Shown piece by piece: positions 15,594-24,625 of a DNA stretch of 47,744 nucleotides (its first letter is position 1; every line of letters starts with the position of its first letter). Source of the stretch: Streptomyces sp. DvalAA-43 (GTDB lineage: Bacteria > Actinomycetota > Actinomycetes > Streptomycetales > Streptomycetaceae); assembly GCF_900091725.1 (NCBI RefSeq), contig NZ_FMBW01000073.1:1-47744 (forward strand). The letters are read 5' to 3'. The notes below the pieces were generated by a model, which was given only the letters and a program-made list of their open reading frames with translations, ran no database searches and had not been told where the DNA came from. The position numbers were made by a program, and so were the translations under genes.

Positions 15594-18284
15594 TTACTGC
15601 TGAGGCGCTGGCGGCGGCTGCTGAGGCCATCCCGCGGGCGGTACGGGCCCCTGGAGCTCGGGCGGAACCGGCTGACCCGGCTGCCCAGGCTGACCGGGCA
15701 GGGCCGGCTGCTGCTGGTGGGGCGGGAGCGGGCCCGCCGGGGCCGCGGCGGACGGGGCCTGCGGAGGCAACGGCTGCTGCCAGCCGTGCTGTTGCACTCC
15801 GGGTCCGGGCTGCGGCGGGTACGGCTGCGCGGGCGGCTGGCCGCCGTACGGCTGCTGCTGCGGGAACGGCTGCTGCGGGGGGTACTGCTGCTGTTGGCCG
15901 GGCATCGGCGGGGCGTACTGCGGCGGCGGGTTGGAGCCGTGCGAGGTCCACAGGCCCTGCTGCTGCTGGGCGCGGGAGAAGTCCTCGGCGACCATCGCGG
16001 AGAGGTTGAAGTACGCCTCGCGGGTCTTGGGTCGCATCATGTCGAGGTCGACCTCGGCACCGGCCGACAGGTGCTCGTCGAACGGCACGACCACCACGCC
16101 CCGGCAGCGCGTCTCGAAATGCTGCACGATGTCGTCGACCTTGATCATCTTGCCGGTCTCGCGGACCCCCGAGATGACGGTGATGGAGCGCTGCACGAGC
16201 TCCGCGTAGCCGTGCGCGGACAGCCAGTCCAGCGTGGTGGACGCGCTGGACGCACCGTCCACCGACGGCGTCGAGATGATGATCAGCTGGTCCGCGAGGT
16301 CCAGCACCCCGCGCATCGCGCTGTAGAGCAGACCGGTGCCCGAGTCGGTGAGGATGATCGGGTACTGCTTGCCCAGCACGTCGATCGCGCGCCGGTAGTC
16401 CTCGTCGTTGAACGTCGTGGAGACCGCCGGGTCCACGTCGTTGGCGATGATCTCCAGCCCGGAGGGCGCCTGCGAGGTGAACCGGCGGATGTCCATGTAC
16501 GAGTTGAGGTACGGGATCGCCTGGACCAGGTCACGGATGGTGGCGCCGGTCTCGCGGCGCACCCGGCGGCCGAGCGTGCCCGCGTCCGGGTTGGCGTCGA
16601 TGGCGAGGATCTTGTCCTGCCGCTCGGTGGCCAGGGTCGCGCCCAGCGCGGTGGTCGTCGTGGTCTTGCCGACGCCGCCCTTGAGGCTGATCACCGCGAT
16701 CCGGTAGCAGGACAGCACCGGCGTACGGATCAGCTCCAGCTTGCGCTGGCGCTCGGCCTCCTCCTTCTTGCCGCCCAGCTTGAAGCGGGACGCGCCGGAG
16801 GGGTTGCGGCTGCTCTTCGCCTTCTGCTTGCCCCGGACCAGCCGGTCGGAGGAGAGCTCCACGGCCGCCGTGTACCCGAGCGGGGCGCCGGGTACGGAGC
16901 GCTCGCGCTGGTCGTGGGTGACCGGGGTCGGCCAGGCGCCCCCGGTGCGCGGGTCGACGGGGGCTCCCGGCTGCGGCTGCCCCGGAGGCTGCGGTGGCTG
17001 GTGCTGGTGGGGAGGCTGGGGCTGGGCGGGCTGCTGCGCTGCCTGCGCGGGCAGCTGGGGCGCGGCCTGAGCAGGGGGCTGGGGTGCCTGCGGTGCCTGA
17101 GGGCCGTGGGGGACCTGCGGCGGCAGCGGGGCGCCCTGCTGCGCGGGCCATTGCGACTGCTGGGGCGCCTGGGCCTGCGGGGGTGCGTGCGGAGGCTGGG
17201 GTGCGTGCGACGGCTGAGGCTGCTGCGGTGGCTGAGGCTGCTGTGGGAATCCGTAACCGCCCTGTCCCGGTGCCTGCTGCGCCGGGGGAGCAGGCTGCTG
17301 CGGGAATCCGTAACCGCCCTGAGGCTGCTGGGGCGGCTGGGGTGCCCCGGCCTGCGGGAAGCCGTAGCCGCCGGGCGCCTGGCCGGCCGGGCCTGGTGCG
17401 GGCCACTGCGGAGCCGGCTGGGGCGCGGTGGGCTGCGGCGCGGCGGGCTGGAAGGCGGGCGGAAGCGGCGGCAGGCCACCGCCCTGCGGCGCCGCCGGGG
17501 CCCAGGGGTTCGGTGTGGCGGGCGCCGGGGTGTTCTGCGGCGCACCGGCGGGCGGCACGTCCTGGGGCGTCGCGTCCGTGGCGGCGTCGGCGGGGGCGGA
17601 GTCCTGCGGACCGTCGGCAGCGCCGTCCGGGCCGTCCGTCCGGCTTCCGGCGGCTGAATCCGCGGCGGTGGCGCCGTCGGACCCCCCGGTGGACGCGTCC
17701 GGTGTCCGCGCGGAGTCGGAACCGGGCGCCTCGCCCGCCCCCGTGCCGCCAGCACCGGCAGCAGCGGAGCCCGAGCCCGAGTCCGGACCGGAGCCGCTCC
17801 CGGAGGTGTCCGCCGCACCTCCCTCGATCTCCGCGATCTGCCGCTTCAGCGCGGCCGGAGAGAACCGCATGGTCGTGCCGCTCTCCACGTCACCGCTCCC
17901 GAACGGGTCCGACGCACCGCCGGAATCCCCCGTACCCGGCGCGGGAGAAGGCGCGGTGTCACCCGTCGCGGAGTCACCCGCGGCGGACTGGGCGGGAACC
18001 GGTGCGGGCGCGGACGGTGCGGGCGGTGCGGGGGTCCAGTCGGAGTCGAAGCCGCCCGCGCTCGGCGGCGGGGGCACGGAGAGCGGCGCCCCGGTGGGCG
18101 GCGGAGGCGGCGCGAGATGCGTTCCGGCACCGCCCGACGAGTCCCCCGGCGCGTTCTGCGTGTACCAGGCGGGCGGGGTGTAGTCGATGGTGAACTCACC
18201 CGTCATCTCGGCGGGCTCCGCGTCGGACGACTCGTCGACGGGCTTGTTCCAGCCCCCGCGGATCTCGTCCCGATCGCCGTTCAC
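15594..18284 (-). CDS. Pro/Gln-rich MinD/ParA-type ATPase of the ESX locus (EspI-like)
   Basis: An 896-residue protein. Residues 1 to ~500 are low-complexity and rich in Pro, Gln, Ala and Gly, with repeated GGYGFPQ-type motifs. The ATPase domain (~525-810) has a deviant Walker A KGGVGKTT (Lys535, Lys540), a DANPDAGTLG block and a IILTDSGTG strand, as in MinD/ParA/SIMIBI ATPases. The last ~80 residues are again Pro/Gln-rich. A disordered region plus MinD-like ATPase is the layout of mycobacterial EspI, a regulator of ESX-1, and streptomycete ESX loci carry an equivalent. It probably works at the cytoplasmic face of the secretion machine; the substrate is unknown. The GTG at 18284 has AGGAGG four bases upstream. 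Confidence 0.88.
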   Translation of the reverse strand: MNGDRDEIRGGWNKPVDESSDAEPAEMTGEFTIDYTPPAWYTQNAPGDSSGGAGTHLAPPPPPTGAPLSVPPPPSAGGFDSDWTPAPPAPSAPAPVPAQSAAGDSATGDTAPSPAPGTGDSGGASDPFGSGDVESGTTMRFSPAALKRQIAEIEGGAADTSGSGSGPDSGSGSAAAGAGGTGAGEAPGSDSARTPDASTGGSDGATAADSAAGSRTDGPDGAADGPQDSAPADAATDATPQDVPPAGAPQNTPAPATPNPWAPAAPQGGGLPPLPPAFQPAAPQPTAPQPAPQWPAPGPAGQAPGGYGFPQAGAPQPPQQPQGGYGFPQQPAPPAQQAPGQGGYGFPQQPQPPQQPQPSHAPQPPHAPPQAQAPQQSQWPAQQGAPLPPQVPHGPQAPQAPQPPAQAAPQLPAQAAQQPAQPQPPHQHQPPQPPGQPQPGAPVDPRTGGAWPTPVTHDQRERSVPGAPLGYTAAVELSSDRLVRGKQKAKSSRNPSGASRFKLGGKKEEAERQRKLELIRTPVLSCYRIAVISLKGGVGKTTTTTALGATLATERQDKILAIDANPDAGTLGRRVRRETGATIRDLVQAIPYLNSYMDIRRFTSQAPSGLEIIANDVDPAVSTTFNDEDYRRAIDVLGKQYPIILTDSGTGLLYSAMRGVLDLADQLIIISTPSVDGASSASTTLDWLSAHGYAELVQRSITVISGVRETGKMIKVDDIVQHFETRCRGVVVVPFDEHLSAGAEVDLDMMRPKTREAYFNLSAMVAEDFSRAQQQQGLWTSHGSNPPPQYAPPMPGQQQQYPPQQPFPQQQPYGGQPPAQPYPPQPGPGVQQHGWQQPLPPQAPSAAAPAGPLPPHQQQPALPGQPGQPGQPVPPELQGPVPPAGWPQQPPPAPQQ

Positions 18285-18608
18285 TTTGCCTCCTGGTGTG
18301 GTCGAGCACCCTTGTGCCGTGGTGGGTGGGGTCGACCGTTTCCGTCTGCCTGACCGCCCGGCTCTCCCCCTGGGACACGCATTGCCTGCCCGCAGGTTCT
18401 TCTGCCGCGCCCGGACCCACCCTAATCGTCATGGGGCTCCCTCCGGCAGGCCGTACGGCACCGCAAGAACTGTCCCGTGCATCACGTGGTGCGCTCAAGT
18501 ACCCCGGGCGCCAACAGCACACAGAGCGAAGCGGTCAATTCGCTGCATATCCCGGCATGGCGAAGGGTGGCCGCCGATCCGGACAGCCACCCCGCACGTT
18601 GCCCTCGC
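18285..18608. other. Gene-free stretch upstream of the MinD/ParA-like gene
   Basis: No credible coding region was seen here. It should hold the promoter of the minus-strand ATPase gene. A TAGGGT element occurs on the minus strand at 18424-18419, but no convincing -35 accompanies it. The imperfect palindrome GCATCACGTGGTGC, centred on CACGTG near 18485, is the only other structured site noted. Confidence 0.5.
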
Positions 18609-18842
18609 CTACGTGAGGTCGAACTCACCGTCCCGTGCGCCCAGTACGAAGGCGCGCCACTCGGCCTCGGTGTACCGCAACACGGTCTCGGGGTCCAGCG
18701 ACGAGCGCATGGCGACCGCGCCGCCCGGCAGATGTGCGATCTCGACCCGTTCCTCGACGTTCTCGGTCCCCGGTGCGCTCAGCCACTCCACATCCGAGAT
18801 GTCGAGCGCGTAGAGCTCTTCCTTTTCCTGCTGGGTGCCCAT
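18609..18842 (-). CDS. DUF397 small protein
   Basis: A 77-residue protein whose core (GAVAMRSSLDPETVLRYTEAEWRAFVLGARDGEFDL) matches the DUF397 family: a 'D/S...L.Y..AEW.AF..G...GEFD' ending. DUF397 proteins are abundant in streptomycetes, usually next to XRE-type regulators, and some act with them in developmental signalling. No XRE partner is adjacent here. The gene lies alone between the EspI-like ATPase and the eccE-coupled gene, and a start at 18842 gives a normal family length. Function in the ESX locus is unknown. Confidence 0.85.
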   Translation of the reverse strand: MGTQQEKEELYALDISDVEWLSAPGTENVEERVEIAHLPGGAVAMRSSLDPETVLRYTEAEWRAFVLGARDGEFDLT

Positions 18843-18954
18843 GTCGGCGTCCCTTCGATCGAACCAAGTCGTTGCCCGGCCATCTTCCCCGGAAGCGGCA
18901 GGTCCGGGGGCATGAACGGGACAGTATTCAGCCCATCATCCGGTCCATCCGGAT

Positions 18955-19665
18955 TCAGTCCATCCGGCGGGCGGCGCCCAGCAGCCCGGTCTCGATCTCC
19001 GTCGCACCGGTCATCACCCAGTGGCGCTCACGGCCCGCCACCCAGAGCGTGACCCCGTCCGCCAGCGTGGGCAGTGCCTCGCTCTCGGTCCGGGCGAGCC
19101 CCAGGATCCGGCCGACCTGGTCCGCCTCGGCGGGTGAGACCCGCTGCACGCCCACGAGCGTCGACGCCCGCATCAACCGGGGCGCCACGGGGCTCAGATA
19201 GGGCAGCAGCGTCAGCACCGACTGCCAGGGCGAGGACACCACCCGGCCACGGGGCGGGCGCATCCCGCAGTCCCGCACCACGACCACCGGGCTGCTCACG
19301 GCCGCACCGGTCGGCGGAACCCGCCCCACGTCGTGGAGCGAGACACACTCAAGACCCGCACCCGCGGCCTGGGCCAGAGTCGTCCACGCCTGGGTGCGCC
19401 CGGTCTCCACCGCCACCCGCGCGCCCGTGGCCGCCGCACGCAGCGCCAGTACCTGCGCGGTCCACAGACCGCCGATCAGCAGGACGTCGTACGGTGCCGG
19501 GCGGTGGAACCCGATCATCTGCGTACGCCCCTCGGCATCGGTACCGAGGATCACCCCGTCGTCCCCGACCGGCAACGACAGCGCGCCCAGATGCTCCGCG
19601 GCCAGTGTGTGTCCCGCGTGGCGAGGGCCGCGCAGGCCCCGCCCCGGGCGGATACGAACCGTCAC
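18955..19665 (-). CDS. Uncharacterised protein coupled to eccE
   Basis: A 236-residue protein with no family I can name confidently. It starts VTVRIRPGRGLRGPRHAGHT and contains a hydrophobic alpha/beta stretch (YDVLLIGGLWTAQVLALRAAATGARVAVETG) that resembles a nucleotide-binding-like fold without a P-loop. A later region has a conserved-looking VTLWVAGRERHWVMTGATEIE end. No signal peptide or clear membrane segment was seen. The GTG at 19665 overlaps the eccE stop (GTGA) and is preceded by GGGAGGAG, so production is tied to EccE. Its place in the cluster suggests a soluble accessory factor of streptomycete type VII secretion. Confidence 0.75.
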   Translation of the reverse strand: MTVRIRPGRGLRGPRHAGHTLAAEHLGALSLPVGDDGVILGTDAEGRTQMIGFHRPAPYDVLLIGGLWTAQVLALRAAATGARVAVETGRTQAWTTLAQAAGAGLECVSLHDVGRVPPTGAAVSSPVVVVRDCGMRPPRGRVVSSPWQSVLTLLPYLSPVAPRLMRASTLVGVQRVSPAEADQVGRILGLARTESEALPTLADGVTLWVAGRERHWVMTGATEIETGLLGAARRMD

Positions 19666-21002
19666 TGTGCTCCTCCCAGCGGGAGCGTCGCCAGTACGCC
19701 CGGCAGCTGCTCGCGGTCCAGCCGCACCAGGCCGACTTCGGCGTGCCGTGCGGCCTGCTCCAATGTCCTTCGCACGCCGACCAGTTCGGTGTCCGAGCCA
19801 CCCGTGATCCGGACGTGACCGGAGACGGAAACATCGCCCTGGCGCGAACCGCGGCGCACCGTCAGGCTGAAGGTCGTCGCATACGCGGGCACCGAGGTCA
19901 ACAGCGCGACGAGGCGGGGAAGCGGGGTCGCCCCCCGGCCCAACTCGGGCCAGCGGTCCACCGCGTAGGCGGTGTGCCAGCGATCGTCGCACCGCCAGAC
20001 CCTCGACGTCTCCGACGTCCGCCGCTGCGGAGGGACATCCGGGCGCCCGGCGCGGGCGGAGAGCATCGGATTGGCACACGCGGACGTCGCCAGGGCGGAG
20101 TGCAGCTCCTCCTGGTCCAGCACCACGGCCCGGAATCCGGCACCGGTGATCCGGCTCGCCACATGGTCAGCGACCCGGACCAGACAGCGCTGAGCACCGC
20201 CGACACCGCCCCCGCGCGCCTCGACCGCCTCCCGGCACAGTGCCGGATCCAGCTTCACCGCCACCCAGGTCATCCGGAGCGCGGGCGCCCCGGTCTGCTC
20301 CTGGAGGGGCGTGTAGGAGAGCCGTGCCGCCGACTGCTGCGGCAGATGCTGCGCCGGAGCGGGGCGCACCTGCTGCACGAGCTGCGCGGACTCCAGCACG
20401 ATGTCGTCCACCGAGAGGGCGTCGCCCAGGAGGGACAGCGGAAGCGCCCGCGCCCCCTGCGCCTGGCGGAGGGATTCACCACTGGCCTCGACCCGTACGA
20501 CCGCGGTCAGGAACGTGCCGTCCCCTACCATGCCCACCGTGCGACGATTCCGGTCGACATAGATGTACGGGGCGAAGCCCGGCACACTCTCGGCCACCGG
20601 CGCCAGCTGAGGCTCGGCGTCCACGGGGGGCGCCGCGGCCGTGCGCCTGCGGTCGCGGACGGAGAGCGCCGTCGACAGCCAGTCCTGCACGGTGCGGCCC
20701 CGGCGACGTACCACCGCGAGAGCCACCAGCAGGCAGGCGATCGCGATCGCGGGCACCGGCCAGGTACCGCCGAGCGCGGCACCCACCGCGGCGACCGCCA
20801 GGGCCGCCTCGACGAACACCATCTGTCGCAGTACGGGACCGAGGCCACCGGTCCGCGAGAGCGACCGCAGAGTCGTCGCCGCGGGGGCGTTCACCGACGG
20901 GGCGGGAGCTGGGCCGGCCGGTTCGTTGCCACGTTGCCGTCGGGAATTTCCGGATGTTCGATGGGTAGCCGGCCCCGTGCGTTCGCGCGTCGCTGAGCCC
21001 AT
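19662..21002 (-). CDS. eccE: Type VII secretion membrane protein EccE
   Basis: A 446-residue protein. A Pro/Ala-rich N-terminus precedes two closely spaced membrane helices (about 61-78 and 81-98) and then a long cytosolic domain, the topology of EccE. The stretch just after the helices (RRRGRTVQDWLSTALSVRDRR) is the usual EccE linker. EccE is a peripheral subunit of the ESX inner-membrane complex with EccB, EccC and EccD. I chose the ATG at 21002. It leaves the 180-base gap to eccB for divergent promoters, and a GAGGGGG site precedes it. The downstream gene overlaps its stop. Confidence 0.85.
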   Translation of the reverse strand: MGSATRERTGPATHRTSGNSRRQRGNEPAGPAPAPSVNAPAATTLRSLSRTGGLGPVLRQMVFVEAALAVAAVGAALGGTWPVPAIAIACLLVALAVVRRRGRTVQDWLSTALSVRDRRRTAAAPPVDAEPQLAPVAESVPGFAPYIYVDRNRRTVGMVGDGTFLTAVVRVEASGESLRQAQGARALPLSLLGDALSVDDIVLESAQLVQQVRPAPAQHLPQQSAARLSYTPLQEQTGAPALRMTWVAVKLDPALCREAVEARGGGVGGAQRCLVRVADHVASRITGAGFRAVVLDQEELHSALATSACANPMLSARAGRPDVPPQRRTSETSRVWRCDDRWHTAYAVDRWPELGRGATPLPRLVALLTSVPAYATTFSLTVRRGSRQGDVSVSGHVRITGGSDTELVGVRRTLEQAARHAEVGLVRLDREQLPGVLATLPLGGAQ

Positions 21003-21184
21003 CGCCGCGTTGCCCCCTCGTATGCGTATGTGCTGTTTTCCCACGGGTGTCGACCGGGCGATCACCCTACCTGAGCAGTGCCCGCCAAGCCCCAACGGGC
21101 ATAGTAGGGGGCCCAGTCGGCGGCAGTGGCCCACGGTGTGTGTGGGAGCCTGGTCGCCCACGGGGGAAAAGGGGCAGTCGACAG

Positions 21185-22717
21185 ATGGCATCACGGCGGG
21201 ACGAACTCAACGCCTACACCTTCGCGAAGCGGAGATTGATCGCGCAGTTCCTGCAACCCGGCCCGACCGGCTCCGAGGAGGGCGCGCCGCGCCCCCTGCG
21301 CGCGGTGGTGCCCGGGGCGGTCGTCGGTGCCGTCGTCCTCGCGGCGTTCGGAGCCTGGGGGATGTTCAAACCCGTGGCACCCGAGAAATGGGACACCCCC
21401 TACGAGAACGTCATCATCGCCAGCAAATCCACCACGCGCTATGTGGTGTTGACGACCGACGGCAAGACGCAGCTCCACCCGGTGCTGAACATGTCGTCCG
21501 CCAAGCTCCTCCTCGCCCCGGACAAGGGCAAGGTCATCAACGTCGACGAATCGGTCCTCGACAACGGCACGATCCCGCACGGCGCCACGCTCGGCATCCC
21601 CTACGCCCCCGACCGGCTGCCGGACCAGAACGAGGCCGGCTCGAAGAAGCGGTGGGCCGTCTGCGAACGGCCGGGCGAGGGCGGCAGGGCCATCCAGAAG
21701 GCGTCGTTCGTCTTCGCGGAGCGCGACCAGAAGCGGACCGAGGGCGCGGGCCGGCTGCACGGTGGTGAGGTGATGTACGTCGAAGGGCCGGGACCGGACC
21801 GGGCCCGCTACCTCGTGGACGCCGAAGGGAAGGCGTACCGGGTGAAGCGGGACGAACTGCTGCTGCGCACCCTGTTCGGCGAACGCCGGACCCCCCAACG
21901 GGTCTCCGCCGCCTGGCTGGACACCCTGCACCAGGGGGATCCGATCGACTTCCCGGACATCCGCGACACTCCCGGCACCGACGCGGGCATCCCGGGGAAG
22001 CTGCCGCCCGAGGCGAACAAGGTGGGCATGGTCCTCGCGGCGACGTCCGGCACCAGGACGCAGAAGTACGTGGTCCTGCCCGGCCGGGTCGCCCCCGTAT
22101 CGGACTTCGTCGCGAAGCTCCTGCTCAGCAGGCGGGACCTGGTCCCCCTCGGCCAGGACGGCAGGGAAAGGCATGTCAGCGCCGGAGCGTTCGAGCCCGG
22201 CGAGGCCTTCGGGCAGCGCATGGACTGGCCCACGAGCCAGGCGAAACAGGTCAACTCCGCGCGGACCGCGCCCGGCAGCCACAACACCGTGTGCAACGTC
22301 CTGCGCGGTGTCGCCACGAAGAACGGTGCCACCACACTCAGCACCTGGGTGGGCACGAGCTTCCCCGCGACGCTCCCCACCGGCTCCAGCAGCGCCTACG
22401 TCACCCCCGGATCCGGGCAGCTCTTCCGGCAGTTCAAGGGGTCCAGCGCCGACTCCGGACCGCTCTTCCTGGTCACCGACACCGGTCTGCGCTATGCCAT
22501 GCAGTCCAACGGCGACAGCGTGGGGGACGACTCCGGCATCGGCGAATCAGGAACGAAGCAGGAAAGGGCGGAGCGGCAGCAGGAGGCACAACAGGCCCAG
22601 AACCGGCTGGGATACAAGGACATCGTGCCCGCCCCCGTCCCCGCCGCATGGTCCTCCTTCCTGCCCACAGGGCCACGCCTGTCGACCGGCGCGGCACGCC
22701 AGCCGCAGGGTTCCTGA
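21185..22717 (+). CDS. eccB: Type VII secretion membrane protein EccB
   Basis: A 510-residue protein beginning MASRRDELNAYTFAKRRL, the conserved EccB opening. One membrane helix follows at about 41-61, and the rest is extracytoplasmic repeat and core domains (PENVIIASKSTT region, DGKTQLHPVLNMSSAKLLL). EccB subunits cap the ESX complex on the outer face of the membrane. The C-terminal ~60 residues are charged and Gln-rich. It is the first gene of the plus-strand part of the locus and is divergent from eccE. The mycosin gene starts 14 bases after its stop. Confidence 0.93.
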   Translation: MASRRDELNAYTFAKRRLIAQFLQPGPTGSEEGAPRPLRAVVPGAVVGAVVLAAFGAWGMFKPVAPEKWDTPYENVIIASKSTTRYVVLTTDGKTQLHPVLNMSSAKLLLAPDKGKVINVDESVLDNGTIPHGATLGIPYAPDRLPDQNEAGSKKRWAVCERPGEGGRAIQKASFVFAERDQKRTEGAGRLHGGEVMYVEGPGPDRARYLVDAEGKAYRVKRDELLLRTLFGERRTPQRVSAAWLDTLHQGDPIDFPDIRDTPGTDAGIPGKLPPEANKVGMVLAATSGTRTQKYVVLPGRVAPVSDFVAKLLLSRRDLVPLGQDGRERHVSAGAFEPGEAFGQRMDWPTSQAKQVNSARTAPGSHNTVCNVLRGVATKNGATTLSTWVGTSFPATLPTGSSSAYVTPGSGQLFRQFKGSSADSGPLFLVTDTGLRYAMQSNGDSVGDDSGIGESGTKQERAERQQEAQQAQNRLGYKDIVPAPVPAAWSSFLPTGPRLSTGAARQPQGS

Positions 22718-22731
22718 GGGAGCTCATCCAC

Positions 22732-23988
22732 ATGACGACGCACTCCTCTCCGTACCGGCGCCCGCTGACGGCCGCAGCCGCCACCGCCGTCCTCCTCGTC
22801 ACACTGCCGGTACTGCCCGCGGCGGCGGACGACTCCACCCAGTGCACCTTCCCCTCGGCGAAGTACGCGGGCCGCCCCTGGTCGTTGCAGCGTGTCCTGA
22901 TGGACGAGCTGTGGAAGCAGTCCACGGGCAAGGGGGTGCGGGTGGCCGTCATCGACACGGGCGTGGACATCAGGAACCCCCAGCTCAAGGGGGCTGTCGA
23001 CACCAGGAGCGGCCGCAACTTCCTTGACAAGAACCTCACGGACGACAACGGCGGCAGGATCGAGCGCGGCAAGGAGAACGGCACCACCGACAGGGTCGGT
23101 CACGGCACCAAGGTCGCCGGAATCATCGCCGCACGAGAGATCAAGGGCACCGGCTTCACCGGCCTGGCCCCGGACGCGACGATCATCCCGATCCAGCAGA
23201 ACGACGCGGAGGGCCATGGAACGGCCAAATCGCTGGCCACCGCCATCCGCTACGCAACGAACGACGCCCACGCGGACATCATCAACATCTCCCAGGACAC
23301 GGCCAAGGCGGTGCGGCCCGAGAGCGTTCTGAAAGAGGCGGTGGACGCCGCCCTGGCCAGAGAGATCGTGATCGTCGCGTCCGCCGGCAACGACGGGCTC
23401 GGCGGCAACGTCAAGAAGACCTACCCGGCCTCGTTCGACGGTGTCCTGGCCGTGGCCGCGTCGGACCGCAACAACGAGCGGGCGGCCTTCTCCCAGTCCG
23501 GCTCGTTCGTGGGCGTGGCCGCCCCCGGCGTGGACATGATCTCGACGGTCCCCGGCGGCGGACACTGCGCCGACAACGGCACCAGCTTCTCGGCCCCGTA
23601 CGTCGCGGGCGTCGCCGCGCTCATCAAGGCCAAGCACAAGGACTGGACACGGCGACAGATCGTCGCCCAGATCCAGCAGACGGCGGAACGCTCGATCGCG
23701 GGCCACGACAGCCGGGTGGGCTGGGGCGTGGTCGACCCGGTACGTGCCCTGACGGAGGACGACAAGCCCATCGAACGCCCGGTGGCGCACGAAGGCATGA
23801 GCAGGGGCGAGGCACCGACACCGGCCGAACTCCATCTGGGTGAAACGGCCGAGGAGCGCAACGCACGCCTGGCGACCTACGTGATGGTGGGCGGGGCCGT
23901 GCTGGTCGCCGCGATAGCGGGCGTGGCCGTGGCCGTGCGCGATGCACGACGACGGTCCGGGAACCTGGGGCGAGCGGGCCGTGCCTGA
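22732..23988 (+). CDS. mycP: Mycosin-type subtilisin protease 1 (MycP)
   Basis: A 418-residue membrane-anchored serine protease. A signal peptide (~1-32) is followed by the mycosin N-terminal segment. The subtilase triad is complete: Asp75 (VAVIDTGVD), His124 (VGHGTKVAG) and Ser285 (NGTSFSAPYVAG). A C-terminal linker leads to one membrane helix (~383-402) and an Arg-rich tail. Mycosins stabilise the ESX channel and can process substrates. A GAGGGAG site lies 7-10 bases before the ATG at 22732. It follows eccB directly, as in mycobacterial and streptomycete ESX loci, and is clearly diverged from the second mycosin at 26321. Confidence 0.92.
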   Translation: MTTHSSPYRRPLTAAAATAVLLVTLPVLPAAADDSTQCTFPSAKYAGRPWSLQRVLMDELWKQSTGKGVRVAVIDTGVDIRNPQLKGAVDTRSGRNFLDKNLTDDNGGRIERGKENGTTDRVGHGTKVAGIIAAREIKGTGFTGLAPDATIIPIQQNDAEGHGTAKSLATAIRYATNDAHADIINISQDTAKAVRPESVLKEAVDAALAREIVIVASAGNDGLGGNVKKTYPASFDGVLAVAASDRNNERAAFSQSGSFVGVAAPGVDMISTVPGGGHCADNGTSFSAPYVAGVAALIKAKHKDWTRRQIVAQIQQTAERSIAGHDSRVGWGVVDPVRALTEDDKPIERPVAHEGMSRGEAPTPAELHLGETAEERNARLATYVMVGGAVLVAAIAGVAVAVRDARRRSGNLGRAGRA

Positions 23989-24049
23989 GGCCTTGAGGCC
24001 GCCGTCAACCAGGAAACGAACCGTGGAAGTGACGTGGCGGATAAGCAGG

Positions 24050-24078
24050 TTGGTCCTGTCGTAGCCAGTGGCTAGAGT
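24050..24078 (+). promoter_or_regulatory. Candidate promoter for the substrate genes, with palindrome over the -10
   Basis: TTGGTC (24050-24055) and TAGAGT (24073-24078) are spaced by 17 bases, a good housekeeping-type match about 90 bases before the GTG at 24167. The palindrome TAGCCA-G-TGGCTA (24062-24074) overlaps the -10 and could be an operator. Confidence 0.5.
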
Positions 24079-24166
24079 CTGCGGCACGGGGTCGGACATG
24101 TTCACGGTGATGCGAAAGCAACGAGTGACGGTCTGAGCAAACGGGGAAACGGGGAAGGGCAGGATC

Positions 24167-24625
24167 GTGACCGATCCGGGCGGTGGGGGAGGCCGGGGCG
24201 ATCTCCGGCGTGGCGTCGGTGCGCTGGAGAGGTTCAGGGGGCGCGTGGACACGCTCCTCGCGGAGCTGGAGGGCTCGGCGGCCGGCAAGTCGGAGATCGC
24301 GGCACAGACGGTGTCACGCGCTGCCCTGAGTGGCCAGAACGCGTGCTTTGCTGAGGCAGATGGGCTGTACGCGCAGTACAACCGCGTCCACGAGTCGCTC
24401 GTCGCGCTCTCCAAGTCCCTCGGCGACCAGATCGAGTACCTGAGCCTCGGCGTGCACGCGGCGGCCGTCGGCTTCGACAACGTGGACGACGACGTCCGGC
24501 GGCGCTTCTACGAGATCCAGGCGCGCCTGGACAAGGAGCACGAGAAGGCACGGGGCGAGAAGGACGGCCGGTCCGAGCCCCGGAACGACGAGAAGCAGAG
24601 CGACTCGGGGTGGGCAGCCGAATGA
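24167..24625 (+). CDS. Small helical ESX-associated protein (WXG100-like)
   Basis: A 152-residue protein with a Gly-rich start. Two long amphipathic helices follow (LRRGVGALERFRGRVDTLLAE and then QNACFAEADGLYAQYNRVHESLVALSKSLGDQI), and the tail is charged (KEHEKARGEKDGRSEPRNDEKQ). No WXG or YxxxD motif is present, but size, helical-hairpin pattern and location fit the ESX-associated helical proteins that act as partners of larger substrates. The GTG at 24167 has an AGGA site, and its stop overlaps the next gene (ATGA), so the two products are probably made in equal amounts and may bind each other. Confidence 0.7.
   Translation: MTDPGGGGGRGDLRRGVGALERFRGRVDTLLAELEGSAAGKSEIAAQTVSRAALSGQNACFAEADGLYAQYNRVHESLVALSKSLGDQIEYLSLGVHAAAVGFDNVDDDVRRRFYEIQARLDKEHEKARGEKDGRSEPRNDEKQSDSGWAAE

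Noticed and set aside
15210..17657. Plus-strand open frame of about 815 codons opposite the Pro/Gln-rich ATPase
   Set aside because: Low-complexity Arg/Leu/Gly sequence caused by the repetitive ATPase gene. The ATPase motifs are on the minus strand.
18477..18492. CACGTG-centred palindrome as an attachment site or mobile-element end
   Set aside because: No direct repeats or recombinase gene are nearby. At most it is a regulator site.
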